From contig NZ_CP116887.1 of NCBI RefSeq assembly GCF_028421645.1, positions 479,001 to 543,000 of the forward strand: a stretch of DNA of 64,000 bases, in the 5' to 3' direction. This document shows, in pieces, positions 25,446-34,247 of the stretch (position 1 is its first letter; each line of letters starts with the position of its first letter). The notes beneath the pieces were generated by a model. That model was not told the DNA's origin. It worked only from the letters and a program-made list of their open reading frames with translations, and made no database searches. The position numbers and the translations under genes are program-made. Origin of the DNA: Aneurinibacillus sp. Ricciae_BoGa-3 (GTDB lineage: Bacteria; Bacillota; Bacilli; Aneurinibacillales; Aneurinibacillaceae).

Positions 25446-26927
25446 ATGAAGAAAAGAACGAATCGAAAAGCCGTCCTTATCTCCATTATGCTGTCTATGT
25501 TTATGGCCTCCATTGAAGGCACGATCGTGGCCACAGCTATGCCCAATATTGTTGCTGAACTTGGTGGGTTTTCCCTCTTTAGCTGGGTGTTTTCAGTATT
25601 TCTTCTTATGCAGGCAGTCACCATTCCCATATATGGCAAGCTGTCTGATTTATTTGGCAGAAAACCTGTTTTTATTTTAGGGATTACGGTTTTTCTGGTG
25701 GGTTCAACGCTATGCGGTTTTGCCAGGACGATGACTGCGCTTATCCTATTCCGCTTAATTCAGGGGTTTGGTGCAGGAGCGGTGCAGCCCATTGCTTCTA
25801 CTATTGTAGGGGATATGTATACGCTAGAAGAGCGGGCCAAGATCCAGGGCTATTTATCAAGTGTATGGGGAATTTCTTCAATTGTTGGACCGGCCCTTGG
25901 AGGAGTGTTTGTACAGTATGTTCATTGGTCCTGGGTTTTCTGGTTGAATATCCCGCTGGGCGTTGCCGCCATTGTCGGTATCTCACTATTCTTGCATGAG
26001 GGTATTGAAAAACACAACCCAGGGATTGACTACGCCGGTTCAATTCTGCTCATGGTTTGGGTCAGCTCGCTTATTCTTATTCTCACCCAGGGGGGAACCA
26101 GGTTCGCCTGGACATCTGGCCCCATCATCCTGTTAGCTGTTGTGTTTGTCGTGACTATTGCGCTGTTCTGGCTGCGTGAGACAAGGGCGGATGCCCCCGT
26201 TATGCCGCTGCGTATTTGGCGCAACCGGCTAATAGCGGTAGCCAATTTTGCCTCGCTTACAACGGGGGCGGTGATGATCGGGGTATCCAGCTTCCTGCCG
26301 ACCTATGTGCAGGGCGTAATGGGGTACTCTCCCATTGTTGCCGGGTTTACTCTTTCTGCCATGTCATTTGGCTGGCCAGTCGCTTCAGCGATAGGCGGGA
26401 GACTTATGATGAAAATCGGTTTCCGAAAAAATGCGCTGATTGGCGGATGTTCGCTTGTCGCAGGCGCCGCTATTCTACTAAGCATCCACCCGCAGCAAAG
26501 CTTGTATATAACAGGAGCAGGTGCCTTGTTAATCGGTGTAGGCATGGGGTTTGCTTCCACTACATTTATCGTTTCAATCCAAAGCAGTGTAGACTGGGAA
26601 ACACGCGGGGCGGCTACGGCAGGGAACATGTTTATGCGCATTCTTGGAAATACAATCGGTGCCGCCTTATTCGGTGGACTCCTCAACAATCGCCTGCAAA
26701 ATGAATTGAGCTTGCACGGCCTGCATATCCCGCTTGATCAAATAACGGGCGGCCTGCTGCATACTGGCAAGAACGCAATGCTGCCAGCCACCCTGCATGT
26801 GATCCAGCAAGCGCTTCATGGTTCTCTGCATGCTGTATATTTCGGCGTGCTCATCCTGGCCGTCGCAAGTCTGGCCATTATATTCTTTCTTCCGCAGTTG
26901 CGTACAAAAACAGCTTTCTCACGATGA
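25446..26927 (+). CDS. DHA2 multidrug MFS efflux pump (EmrB/QacA type)
   Basis: A 493-residue, 14-helix drug:H+ antiporter. Signatures are SMFMASIEGTIVATAMPNI (helix 1 motif D1), GKLSDLFGRKP (motif A), LFRLIQGFGAGA (motif B) and GISSIVGPALGG (motif C of exporters). It exports hydrophobic or cationic compounds; the substrate cannot be read. The ATG follows GAAGGAGGGAAAGCG. A single gene unit with no adjacent TetR or MarR regulator. Confidence 0.92.
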   Translation: MKKRTNRKAVLISIMLSMFMASIEGTIVATAMPNIVAELGGFSLFSWVFSVFLLMQAVTIPIYGKLSDLFGRKPVFILGITVFLVGSTLCGFARTMTALILFRLIQGFGAGAVQPIASTIVGDMYTLEERAKIQGYLSSVWGISSIVGPALGGVFVQYVHWSWVFWLNIPLGVAAIVGISLFLHEGIEKHNPGIDYAGSILLMVWVSSLILILTQGGTRFAWTSGPIILLAVVFVVTIALFWLRETRADAPVMPLRIWRNRLIAVANFASLTTGAVMIGVSSFLPTYVQGVMGYSPIVAGFTLSAMSFGWPVASAIGGRLMMKIGFRKNALIGGCSLVAGAAILLSIHPQQSLYITGAGALLIGVGMGFASTTFIVSIQSSVDWETRGAATAGNMFMRILGNTIGAALFGGLLNNRLQNELSLHGLHIPLDQITGGLLHTGKNAMLPATLHVIQQALHGSLHAVYFGVLILAVASLAIIFFLPQLRTKTAFSR

Positions 26928-26944
26928 TTTTTTTTGTATCCCCC

Positions 26945-26973
26945 TTGATTATTTTCCATAACTTATCTATAAT
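26945..26973 (+). promoter_or_regulatory. Sigma-A promoter of the rubrerythrin gene
   Basis: TTGATT 26945-26950 and TATAAT 26968-26973 with a 17-base spacer. Confidence 0.75.
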
Positions 26974-26983
26974 TAAATCATAT

Positions 26984-26998
26984 TTATAATAGTTATAA
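26984..26998. promoter_or_regulatory. PerR-type operator
   Basis: TTATAATAGTTATAA matches the PerR/Fur-family 7-1-7 consensus TTATAATNATTATAA at every specified position but one. It covers the predicted start of transcription just downstream of the -10 box, suited to repression that is lifted by peroxide. Confidence 0.75.
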
Positions 26999-27019
26999 AT
27001 AAGAAAGGGAGAGATAATA

Positions 27020-27457
27020 ATGAGCAAACAACTGCAAAATACGCAAACACTTCAAAACCTAAAAGCGGCATTTGCCGGTGAATCCCAGGCTAACCGCCGT
27101 TACCTTTATTTCGCTAAACAAGCGGATACTGAAGGCCAATCTGATATTGCGAATGCATTCCGCCGCATTGGTGATGGCGAAACTGCACATGCCAATGGAC
27201 ACTTTGATATGCTTCTTCGTTTCGGGGCAGGAGACCCTGTAACGGATCTTCCGGTTGGTACGACTGAGAACAACCTCAAATCCGCTATTGCAGGTGAAGA
27301 GTATGAGTTCTCCGAAATGTATCCTGGATTTGCAAAGTCAGCTCGCGAAGAAGGCTTCAACGAAATCGCTGAATGGTTTGAAGTTATGGCGAAGTCTGAG
27401 AAAGCGCATGCCAATACATTTAAGAAAATCCTTGCTAAACTTGGCGAAGAAGAATAA
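27020..27457 (+). CDS. Rubrerythrin (rubredoxin-less, erythrin type)
   Basis: A 145-residue ferritin-like diiron protein. Four helices carry the ligands: FAGESQANRRYL, GDGETAHANGH, EEYEFSEMYPGF and AKSEKAHANTFKK, i.e. two E-x-x-H type motifs and partner Glu residues. It has no C-terminal rubredoxin domain, so electrons must come from another protein. It reduces hydrogen peroxide in the cytoplasm. AAAGGGAG lies before the ATG. The PerR-like operator and the DUF3501 neighbour fit a peroxide-defence unit. Confidence 0.93.
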   Translation: MSKQLQNTQTLQNLKAAFAGESQANRRYLYFAKQADTEGQSDIANAFRRIGDGETAHANGHFDMLLRFGAGDPVTDLPVGTTENNLKSAIAGEEYEFSEMYPGFAKSAREEGFNEIAEWFEVMAKSEKAHANTFKKILAKLGEEE

Positions 27458-27470
27458 GTAGCACATACAG

Positions 27471-27502
27471 GAAAGGGTGGGGAAGTCTCCGCCCTTTCTT
27501 CA
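27471..27502 (+). terminator. Terminator after rubrerythrin
   Basis: GAAAGGGTGGGG pairs with CTCCGCCCTTTC, then TTC. Some transcription may pass through to the DUF3501 gene. Confidence 0.65.
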
Positions 27503-27572
27503 GTATTTCGGCCTGCAGGCATTTGGGCCTCTGGCCGCTTAATTAATACAAGTGTAAAAGGTGGTAAAATCG

Positions 27573-28157
27573 ATGAAAAAAATAGCAAGAAATGAACTGC
27601 TGCCCTATAAAGAATATGTACAGGTGCATGAAAAATTTCTTCAGCGTGTGATCGCCGAGAAGAAGATCCGCCGTTTTACATTAAATGAGCGGATGTCCGG
27701 ATTATTTGAGACGCGGCTGACGGTGTGGTATCAAATTCAGGAAATGATCAGAGCGGAAGAGATTGAACGGGAAGAATACCTGGAGGATATGCTGTCCGTT
27801 TATAATGACTTGCTCCCGGATGATAATGAATTGAGCCTGACGCTCTTCATTGAAATTCCAAATCAGGAACAGCTGCGCGCTTTCAATAAAACCATTATTG
27901 GAATCGAGAACAGCGTAGAATTGCGTTTTGGGGACACGGTTATCACTTCCTATGAGCCTGACAGTGAAGAAGAAGCGGATGAGAATTACACGCAATCCGT
28001 TCACTACCTGCGGCTGCCTTTTACAGCAGAACAGCTTTCTTCATTCAAAGCATATGAAGGCGATGTAATCGCAACGGTTAACCATGCAAATTACCAATCG
28101 ACCACAACTTTGTCACCTGAGCTGGTCGCTTCACTGAAAAAAGAGCTCGAGTCATGA
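27573..28157 (+). CDS. DUF3501 family protein
   Basis: A 194-residue protein of DUF3501, recognised from the N-terminal block ELLPYKEYVQVHEKFLQRVI, the RRFTLNERMSGLFETRLTVW segment, and IQEMIRAE followed by NDLLPDDNELSLTLFIEI. In many bacteria this family sits beside rubrerythrin and an Fe-S oxidoreductase; here only rubrerythrin is adjacent. No function is established. The ATG at 27573 follows AAGGTGG; an in-frame ATG at 27561 overlaps that site. Confidence 0.85.
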   Translation: MKKIARNELLPYKEYVQVHEKFLQRVIAEKKIRRFTLNERMSGLFETRLTVWYQIQEMIRAEEIEREEYLEDMLSVYNDLLPDDNELSLTLFIEIPNQEQLRAFNKTIIGIENSVELRFGDTVITSYEPDSEEEADENYTQSVHYLRLPFTAEQLSSFKAYEGDVIATVNHANYQSTTTLSPELVASLKKELES

Positions 28158-28168
28158 ATTGTGCAACG

Positions 28169-28214
28169 AAATAAGCCCGCTTCATCCTGCCATTGGAGAA
28201 GGGGGCTTATTTTC
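28169..28214. terminator. Bidirectional terminator
   Basis: AAATAAGCCC pairs with GGGCTTATTTT, with CTTC/GAAG inside. It separates convergent genes. Confidence 0.8.
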
Positions 28215-28227
28215 CGTGATGTCTTTC

Positions 28228-28506
28228 TTATACGACGCCTCCGGCCTTTCTGACGATGTTGATGGCCTCATGATAAAGCGAGTCCTCTACGGATGCTGTC
28301 AGCAGAATATCCCGGCCGTTCACAACATCAATGGTTCCGTCCACTGTTTCGGAGGGCAGCACATCCTCAAGCACCATAGTACCGTTTTTATGCTCCTTGA
28401 TGCGGTCGATTTTAATGGATATTACCCCACGTTCCGCCAGCTTGTGGGCAGCCCGCTCAGCGGCATCATGGTTGTCAAAGTATACAAACAAGAATTTATC
28501 ACTCAT
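28228..28506 (-). CDS. Small alpha/beta protein, unknown
   Basis: A 92-residue protein with a predicted beta-alpha-beta ferredoxin-like pattern: FLFVYFDNHDAAERAAHKLAERGV, then a strand ISIKIDRI, later GRDILLTASV and a final helix. It resembles heat or general-stress ferredoxin-like proteins only in outline and I do not assign a family. The ATG at 28506 has GGGAAAGAAC ahead; a longer start at 28524 has no site. It lies 36 bases downstream of the MFS gene and may share its transcript. Confidence 0.6.
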   Translation of the reverse strand: MSDKFLFVYFDNHDAAERAAHKLAERGVISIKIDRIKEHKNGTMVLEDVLPSETVDGTIDVVNGRDILLTASVEDSLYHEAINIVRKAGGVV

Positions 28507-28541
28507 GTTCTTTCCCTCCCGCACAGAACTTGGAAGTGCGT

Positions 28542-29759
28542 TTATATTTTGGCACGTTTTCGCGTTTTATATCCCTCTTGACCGTAAATTCTGCCCATTG
28601 TATAAACAGACAGGAGCATGACTGCATTAACAGCCAGCAGAATATACGGAAAGATGGCCGGTTCATCATTTAGGGCGACAACGCCAATAAACGCACTGAC
28701 ACTCAGAATGCGTCCGGCATTTAAGAAGGTTTCCCTGAACACGATGTACTCGACCCTATGTTCAACCCTGGCGGGATCTGATCCGATCAGATCGAAGGTA
28801 GTGGAAACAATGGGAATATTGAACAACGGGAAAAAAACAGAACTGAGAATCCCGTATACAATAAGGGTGCCAAAATTGAGTCCGATAAACAATGGAAGTA
28901 CAGCGATAGAGGACATCACAATACCAATTAGAATGGACCGCTGTCGCATATGCGGCTTCATCCATTTTCCTGCAAGGTAGAATGCCACAAGTGAAGTGCC
29001 TGAAGTAGCCAAAACATAAATTCCCAGAGAGAATTCCTTTGCCGACACGACATACACAAGCAAATTGATAAGAAAAAGCAAAACACCTTCCCGCAGCCCT
29101 AAGAAGAAATGAGTGAGCATGGAATAATACCAATCTGTCTCCTGTATGGTATCCTGCCACACTTTGCGCATCGTAAATTGCCCCCTGGACTGCCTGCTGT
29201 GAATGAAGAAACTTAGAAGGACGGCGGCTGCAAAGATGGTTAGCGAAAGTGAAAAGATGAGCGTATAACCATTAATCACATTGCTCAACAGCCAACCGGC
29301 AAAGAAGGGAGCCGCCATTCCAGCTGTTGAATTGAGAAGCCCGTTCGTCCCATTGAATAAATCACGATTCTCTCTGTTCGTTATTTCAAAGTACATAACG
29401 TTATATCCGAGCCAGTAAAAGCCGGATCCAACGCCAAGCAGGGCCCCTAACCCGTACATGAATTCATGGGCTCGCTCTCCAAGCAGAAGAACGATGGAAA
29501 AGAACAGGCCGGCGATGACAATGCCAGTTCGAATGCTGTAAACCCTGTCTAAGCGTTTTGCGATATAGCCTGCGACCCAGAAGGTAAGCGGGATCGCTAC
29601 GAAACTTAGCAGGTTATACAGGCTAATGGCTATATAATCTTTTTTCATTTTCCAGAAATACACATTCACAAATGTATTCGATAAGGCCATTGACGTTATA
29701 TAAAGCGTATGCATAGCCAGCAGAAGCTTGGCCTGTCGGTCGAGCATTCCCTGTTTCAC
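28542..29759 (-). CDS. MFS transporter (YqgE-like)
   Basis: A 405-residue, 12-helix major facilitator protein. The loop after helix two has GYIAKRLDRV, a relaxed motif A, and helix four contains GVGSGFYWLGYNVMYFE. The overall style matches the YqgE-like Bacillus subfamily with an unusual aromatic helix one region (NTFVNVYFWKMKKDY). The substrate is unknown. Start ATG 29759 with GGGAGTTTTTTTGTG ahead. It is probably transcribed with the small downstream gene. Confidence 0.82.
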   Translation of the reverse strand: MKQGMLDRQAKLLLAMHTLYITSMALSNTFVNVYFWKMKKDYIAISLYNLLSFVAIPLTFWVAGYIAKRLDRVYSIRTGIVIAGLFFSIVLLLGERAHEFMYGLGALLGVGSGFYWLGYNVMYFEITNRENRDLFNGTNGLLNSTAGMAAPFFAGWLLSNVINGYTLIFSLSLTIFAAAVLLSFFIHSRQSRGQFTMRKVWQDTIQETDWYYSMLTHFFLGLREGVLLFLINLLVYVVSAKEFSLGIYVLATSGTSLVAFYLAGKWMKPHMRQRSILIGIVMSSIAVLPLFIGLNFGTLIVYGILSSVFFPLFNIPIVSTTFDLIGSDPARVEHRVEYIVFRETFLNAGRILSVSAFIGVVALNDEPAIFPYILLAVNAVMLLSVYTMGRIYGQEGYKTRKRAKI

Positions 29760-29853
29760 AAAAAAACTCCCTTTTGCGTTTTACCATTCTGAGAAAAAAT
29801 CACTTTTTGTAGCCTTCCCCAGGGGCGTCTTTTTATTGCTGAAAAATTGTTGA

Positions 29854-29894
29854 AAAGAACCCGGACAGCTCCTTTGGGCAGTCCGGGTTCTTTC
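29854..29894 (-). terminator. Terminator of the 3D-domain gene
   Basis: AAAGAACCCGGAC pairs with GTCCGGGTTCTTT; on the minus strand it follows the 3D gene by about 40 bases. Confidence 0.85.
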
Positions 29895-29934
29895 GTACTT
29901 GGCTGCAATATATGTTAATCAGCAGACCGGCTGG

Positions 29935-30639
29935 CTAGTCCACTTTTCCGCTGCCCCATTCGGAAATGTAGACTTTTCGGTTCTGCCTTCCCCATTTACT
30001 AGCTTCAGTTTTTGAGCCCACAAACAGGTCTATGTTGTTTCCAGAGATTGCTCCTCCACGGTCCTCAACTACGTAAGTACCAGGTAACCCTTCTATTCTG
30101 ACTTTTGTTCCTAATGGAAGATGTCTGCTTGCTGCAAGGGTTCGTCCCTCTGTGGCTATTCTGCCGCTTGCGGTTCTTCCGCCTGCAGTTCCTTCATCAG
30201 CAGATGCGGTATAGGCTGAAATATTCGCTACAAATGAATACATGCTGGTTTTTTTTGATGATGCCCTTTTTTTTGGACTTGCAGTTTCAGTTGTCGCGGT
30301 AACAGTTTGATCCGATTTCAATGTTCTTTGTTTGGGTTTTAGATGCGCAACTGTTTCGCTAATAGCCTTAGATTTTCTTCTTAAATATTTTTGTTTCTCC
30401 ATAATCAAAAGTTTGTGTTCCAGACTTGCGGGTTCCTCTTTTATTCCGGGTTCTTTCTGAATAAGCGTTGGCTGGTAGTCAGCGCTTAGTTTTTGTGTTC
30501 CATCTATAGCCGTCCCCTCCAAAACCGGCTTATCCTTTTTTTCTTTCATCGTATTTCCCTCAGCACAAGCAACAGTGAACAATGAACTTACCAACACAAA
30601 TGAAATGGCTCCTTTTGTAGCACAACCTCTTAGTATCAT
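29935..30639 (-). CDS. Exported 3D-domain protein (cell-wall lytic)
   Basis: A 234-residue secreted protein. Residues 1-26 form a signal peptide; a Cys in FTVAC gives a possible but non-canonical lipobox. A Lys/Thr/Ser-rich linker (about residues 30-130) leads to a C-terminal 3D domain (residues 140-230) with the three conserved Asp: SAYTASADEGTAGGRTASG, VVEDRGG and NIDLFV. The domain is shared with lytic transglycosylase-like proteins such as YocH and RpfB relatives, which remodel peptidoglycan. The ATG follows GAAGGGAGAATAGG. Confidence 0.9.
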   Translation of the reverse strand: MILRGCATKGAISFVLVSSLFTVACAEGNTMKEKKDKPVLEGTAIDGTQKLSADYQPTLIQKEPGIKEEPASLEHKLLIMEKQKYLRRKSKAISETVAHLKPKQRTLKSDQTVTATTETASPKKRASSKKTSMYSFVANISAYTASADEGTAGGRTASGRIATEGRTLAASRHLPLGTKVRIEGLPGTYVVEDRGGAISGNNIDLFVGSKTEASKWGRQNRKVYISEWGSGKVD

Positions 30640-30911
30640 CCTATTCTCCCTTCATGATTCATTTTCGTGACCGGTTGTATGATGACTACTGCAGAGGGGC
30701 GTTAAATACTAGAATATCGATAGTTATGGTTACATTTTCAGATTGTATGCTCCACATGGAAAATTAATGCTTAGGTTGATAGCAATATGCGGGTTATAGA
30801 CTGATAGGCATTTGCATTACTTGCTTAATTTTCTGATTATTACTTGATCTTTTTCACTTCAAAAAGTAAGATAGAAAAAATGGCCGATCAGTATCCACCA
30901 AGGAGGGACCT

Positions 30912-31397
30912 ATGCTTACTACCATTGGTGATTATGCAGATTTTATAAGTAAAATAAGGAACCGCACCCGCAATTATTTTGCATTAATACCGGATGATCA
31001 GTTGGAGTGGTCACCTGTTAAAGGGAAGTTCACGTTTGGGGACCTGGCAAGGCATATTATCATGTCGGAAAAGATGTTTGTTGGCGTGATCTGCGAGGGA
31101 AACTGGCACTATTCGGGGCATGAAAGCCGTTTAGCTGGAACCAAGAAGGAGCTGCTTTCCCTGGAGCAGCAAATTCATAAGCAATGCATAGAAAAATTCC
31201 TTCGTTTATCCGATGAAGTTTTGACACAAAAAAGAAATACGCTGCAGGGTTATCCTGTCAGCGTATGGCGTGTGTTTCACACTTTGGCCGAGCATGAGAT
31301 TCATCATCGGGGGGAGTTAACGGTCTATTTGCAGATGATTAACGTGGCGCCCCCGCAAATTTTTGGCATACGGGTTGAAGAAATTCCCACTGCCTAA
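30912..31397 (+). CDS. DinB family protein
   Basis: A 161-residue four-helix DinB-like protein. The metal site is seen as a His in LARHIIMSEK near residue 47 and the pair in LAEHEIHHRGELTVY. The superfamily includes thiol-dependent S-transferases that use bacillithiol or mycothiol, which suits a Bacillales host, but the specific reaction is unknown. The ATG follows AAGGAGGGACCT. About 270 bases upstream hold no further feature that I can support. Confidence 0.85.
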   Translation: MLTTIGDYADFISKIRNRTRNYFALIPDDQLEWSPVKGKFTFGDLARHIIMSEKMFVGVICEGNWHYSGHESRLAGTKKELLSLEQQIHKQCIEKFLRLSDEVLTQKRNTLQGYPVSVWRVFHTLAEHEIHHRGELTVYLQMINVAPPQIFGIRVEEIPTA

Positions 31398-31403
31398 ACA
31401 TAC

Positions 31404-31438
31404 AAAAACATCGCGGGGCAATGCCAGCGATGTTTTTG
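31404..31438. terminator. Terminator sharing the closing stem of the dispersed element
   Basis: AAAAACATCGC 31404-31414 pairs with GCGATGTTTTT 31427-31437; GGGC/GCCA-type bases in the loop extend it. The outer stem has the same sequence as the closing stem of elements A-C. Confidence 0.9.
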
Positions 31439-31444
31439 TTGTGC

Positions 31445-32065
31445 TTATTGTGCCGATGTAGCCGGTAGGTTTTTAGCTTTTGTGACCATTACAACGGCTT
31501 CCGCGCGCGTAATATAGCGGGCAGGCTTAAAGGTGCGGTCCGTATACCCGGTCATGACCCCGTTCTCAGATAAGGCGGATATGCTGCCGATTGCCCAGGG
31601 GTACATCTTGCTCATATCGGTATATTTTTTGGCTCCGTCAATTTTAGCGTTTTTAATCTGCAGCAGACGGGCGATCATCGCAGCTGCTTCCGCGCGGGTA
31701 ATGGATTTATTTGGTGCGAATGTGTTGTTTGGATACCCTGTTATGTACTCGGCATTTTTTGCGGAAGCTACCTGATGGTAGAACCATTGATAGCTGAAAA
31801 CGTCACTAAATTTTGCATCCGCATTCTCGTTGTATTTGCTGAATGCTTTGTTTACGAGTGTAACAAATTCCGCCCGGCTGATCTGATTGTTGGGACGGAA
31901 AGTGTTATCTTTGTACCCGGTAATCACACCGCTGTTGACCATGTTTGTAATGGCACTTTTGGCCCACGGGATATTAATGTCTTTTAAACCCGCAGCGTAT
32001 ACCGTAGTGGAGAGGCTGCAGGCAACTGCAGCAGTAAGTAATATTTTCCCTAATTTTCCCTTCAT
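31445..32065 (-). CDS. S-layer homology (SLH) domain protein
   Basis: A 206-residue exported protein made of a signal peptide (about residues 1-24, ending VYA) and three SLH domains. Each carries the core pattern with a G-V/Y-I-T-G-Y-x-x-x-T-F-x-P and I-(S/T)-R-A-E: GVITGYKDNTFRPNNQISRAE, EYITGYPNNTFAPNKSITRAE and GVMTGYTDRTFKPARYITRAE. SLH domains anchor proteins to pyruvylated secondary cell-wall polymer. No other domain is attached. The start at 32065 follows GAAGGGG by 8 bases; ATG 32071 is also possible. Confidence 0.92.
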   Translation of the reverse strand: MKGKLGKILLTAAVACSLSTTVYAAGLKDINIPWAKSAITNMVNSGVITGYKDNTFRPNNQISRAEFVTLVNKAFSKYNENADAKFSDVFSYQWFYHQVASAKNAEYITGYPNNTFAPNKSITRAEAAAMIARLLQIKNAKIDGAKKYTDMSKMYPWAIGSISALSENGVMTGYTDRTFKPARYITRAEAVVMVTKAKNLPATSAQ

Positions 32066-32189
32066 AAACATAACCCCTTCCCAGAAATGGATAATCGAAA
32101 CAGAAACCTTTACCACAGAACAAGAGTATGCAAACAACGAAACTGTAGAACATTTCATTGTTAGAGATTTTTTTTACGAGTAAGAAGCG

Positions 32190-32232
32190 ACTAAGAAGCC
32201 TCCGCGCCTTCGTTCGTGGGGGCTTCTTAGTG
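32190..32232. terminator. Hairpin between SLH gene start and LysR end
   Basis: CTAAGAAGCCTCC pairs with GGGGGCTTCTTAG around a loop; it overlaps the LysR stop. The T tract on the minus strand is poor. Confidence 0.55.
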
Positions 32233-33096
32233 GTTTAAAAGGTTTCCGCCGGCAAGCAACTCCAGAATATGCGGCTGTGCTTGCGCATGGAAGAAAGCGC
32301 TTATCGTGCGGAAGAAAGGATCATGCTTAATTTCTTTTACACACAGCGAAGGATCTTGAATAGAATCAGCTGAAATTTTCGGCAGAATAGAAACCCCATA
32401 CCCCGCTGACACAAAAGGCAGAATAGATTCATTGAAATCAAGCTCCAAGCTGATCTTAGGCTCAATGCCCAACTCGCTGCAGTGGCGGCGAAACGAAGTA
32501 CGAATGTCACAGGGGTCTTTATGGAGGATCATGTTATGCTGTGTAAGCATGTCAAAGCTTAAAGAATCCCTAGTAGTAAGCGGGTGGCTAGCTGGCAGAA
32601 CTGCAGTATAGGGTTCCTTAAATAGGTGAAGTGTTATAAGTTGAGGGTGGCTTTCATAATCCTGAACGAAAGCAGCATCAATCTGTTTTTCCTGCAGCAG
32701 TGTTATTAATTCTGCTGTTGTATCCTTAACCATAATTTCTGTAGGGTGTTGAACGCTCTTTTTGTATCCTGGAAGACGGGGCAGATAGTGATTTGCCAGG
32801 CTGGGAAGGGCACCGATCCGGAATGGCACCCGTTCGGCGAAACGTTTTATTGCCTCCGCTGTATCCTTAATTTCCGCCAGAATACGTAACGCTTTCTCAT
32901 ACAGCACTTTCCCTGCCTCTGTCGCTTCAATTCCAGAAGGCTTCCTAATAAACAGCCTGCACTCCAGGCCCTCTTCCAGTTTTGCCAGTTGTTTAGTTAG
33001 CGCGGATTGGGAGACAAAGAGTTCTTTCGCCGCCTGATTTAAGCTGCCCTTATCGATAGCCACTGTAAAATAACGAAGTTGATTTAGGGTAAACAT
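32227..33096 (-). CDS. LysR-family regulator of the divergent exporter
   Basis: A 289-residue LysR protein. The DNA-binding helix is LNQAAKELFVSQSALTKQLA and the effector domain starts at about residue 87. It is divergent from the DMT exporter with about 128 bases between starts, the usual arrangement in which the regulator controls the neighbour and itself. The ATG at 33096 follows GGAGGGA; an upstream ATG at 33126 lacks a site. It is a likely paralogue of the LysR gene at 16177. Confidence 0.9.
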   Translation of the reverse strand: MFTLNQLRYFTVAIDKGSLNQAAKELFVSQSALTKQLAKLEEGLECRLFIRKPSGIEATEAGKVLYEKALRILAEIKDTAEAIKRFAERVPFRIGALPSLANHYLPRLPGYKKSVQHPTEIMVKDTTAELITLLQEKQIDAAFVQDYESHPQLITLHLFKEPYTAVLPASHPLTTRDSLSFDMLTQHNMILHKDPCDIRTSFRRHCSELGIEPKISLELDFNESILPFVSAGYGVSILPKISADSIQDPSLCVKEIKHDPFFRTISAFFHAQAQPHILELLAGGNLLNH

Positions 33097-33224
33097 GTTT
33101 TTCCCTCCCTCCCTGAAAAATAGCATTTGGTATAACCAGGAGTCATACCCCTATTCTATAACGATAGTATCGCAACTTTTGACTGTCTGCTAGGATGGAA
33201 AGAAAAAACAGGGGGAGAGTTGGC

Positions 33225-34148
33225 ATGATAGTTGGATACATCGTAATGTGCCTCATATTCGGGACGACTTTCTTAACGATAAAAATGGGAATGACAGGCG
33301 GGATGCCGCCATTCTTTTTTGCAGGGATTCGTTTTTTCCTTGCTGGAGCGATTATGGTTGTTTATTTCAGGCAGCGGGGCAAACTCAAGGGGCTTACAGC
33401 GCAACAACTTAAGGATATTGCGGGTATTGGTTTACTCATGACGACTATTCCATATGCCGCCCTCTATTGGGGAGAACAGTACATTCATTCCGGAATCGCC
33501 GCGCTCCTCGTTGCCACAGGTCCGGTTTTTACGCTTATGCTCAGCGTTGGGGCCGGCCAAACCAGGTTTCGTCCGCATATGCTGTCAGGGAGCGCGCTAA
33601 GCGTTGTCGGTATCGGCCTCATTGTTGGATTTAGCCATGCGGATGAGGGGGCGTATCACGTTGTCGCGAAGTTGGTGATTGTTGCAGCCGAAATATTTTA
33701 TGCCTGGGGAGCAGTCAGATCCAAGAAAGTAATGGCAGGGGTTGTGCCATCCGTATTTAATGGGGTCCAGATGCTTTTTGCCAGTATTGGCCTGCTGGTC
33801 ATGTCTCTTCTTTTTGAGGATACCAGGCATATCGTGTGGACCCGTTTGTCACTGGCAGCCCTGATTTACCTCGCAATCGTTGCCTCCATTGGAGCACTCG
33901 GAATTTTTTACTGGCTTATCCAACGGACCAACTCAACGTTTCCTTCCACATGGACATATGCTGCGCCCGTTATCGCCATGATCGTTGGGGCTGTTTTTCT
34001 GGGAGAAAAAATTACCTGGACATCGGCCTGTGGAGCAGTATGTGCCCTTGCCGGCATTATTGTGCTCAATCTTTCAACGCTGCGCGAATTGCTGTCCCGT
34101 AACCCTCGGCGGCAGCCCAAAGAAACCGCTAGAATGGAAACTTTATAG
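33225..34148 (+). CDS. EamA/DMT family transporter
   Basis: A 307-residue, 10-helix drug/metabolite transporter with two EamA repeats: the first contains FGTTFLTIKMGMTGGMPP and ends PYAALYWGEQYIHSGIAALL; the second contains YAWGAVRSKKVM and ends APVIAMIVGAVFLGEKI. It exports amino acids, purines or similar metabolites. The start at 33225 follows GGGGGAGAG; an ATG at 33195 would put this site inside the gene. It has its own terminator. Confidence 0.88.
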   Translation: MIVGYIVMCLIFGTTFLTIKMGMTGGMPPFFFAGIRFFLAGAIMVVYFRQRGKLKGLTAQQLKDIAGIGLLMTTIPYAALYWGEQYIHSGIAALLVATGPVFTLMLSVGAGQTRFRPHMLSGSALSVVGIGLIVGFSHADEGAYHVVAKLVIVAAEIFYAWGAVRSKKVMAGVVPSVFNGVQMLFASIGLLVMSLLFEDTRHIVWTRLSLAALIYLAIVASIGALGIFYWLIQRTNSTFPSTWTYAAPVIAMIVGAVFLGEKITWTSACGAVCALAGIIVLNLSTLRELLSRNPRRQPKETARMETL

Positions 34149-34156
34149 CCTGCGTT

Positions 34157-34182
34157 AACCTCCCAAAACGGGAGGTTTTTTT
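34157..34182 (+). terminator. Terminator after DMT transporter
   Basis: AACCTCCC / GGGAGGTT around AAAAC, then TTTTTT. Confidence 0.9.
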
Positions 34183-34247
34183 GACCGAAAAACCGGGATG
34201 GTTATAATAAATAATAGAGGGATTTCAAACGGGTAAGGAGAAGGGTG

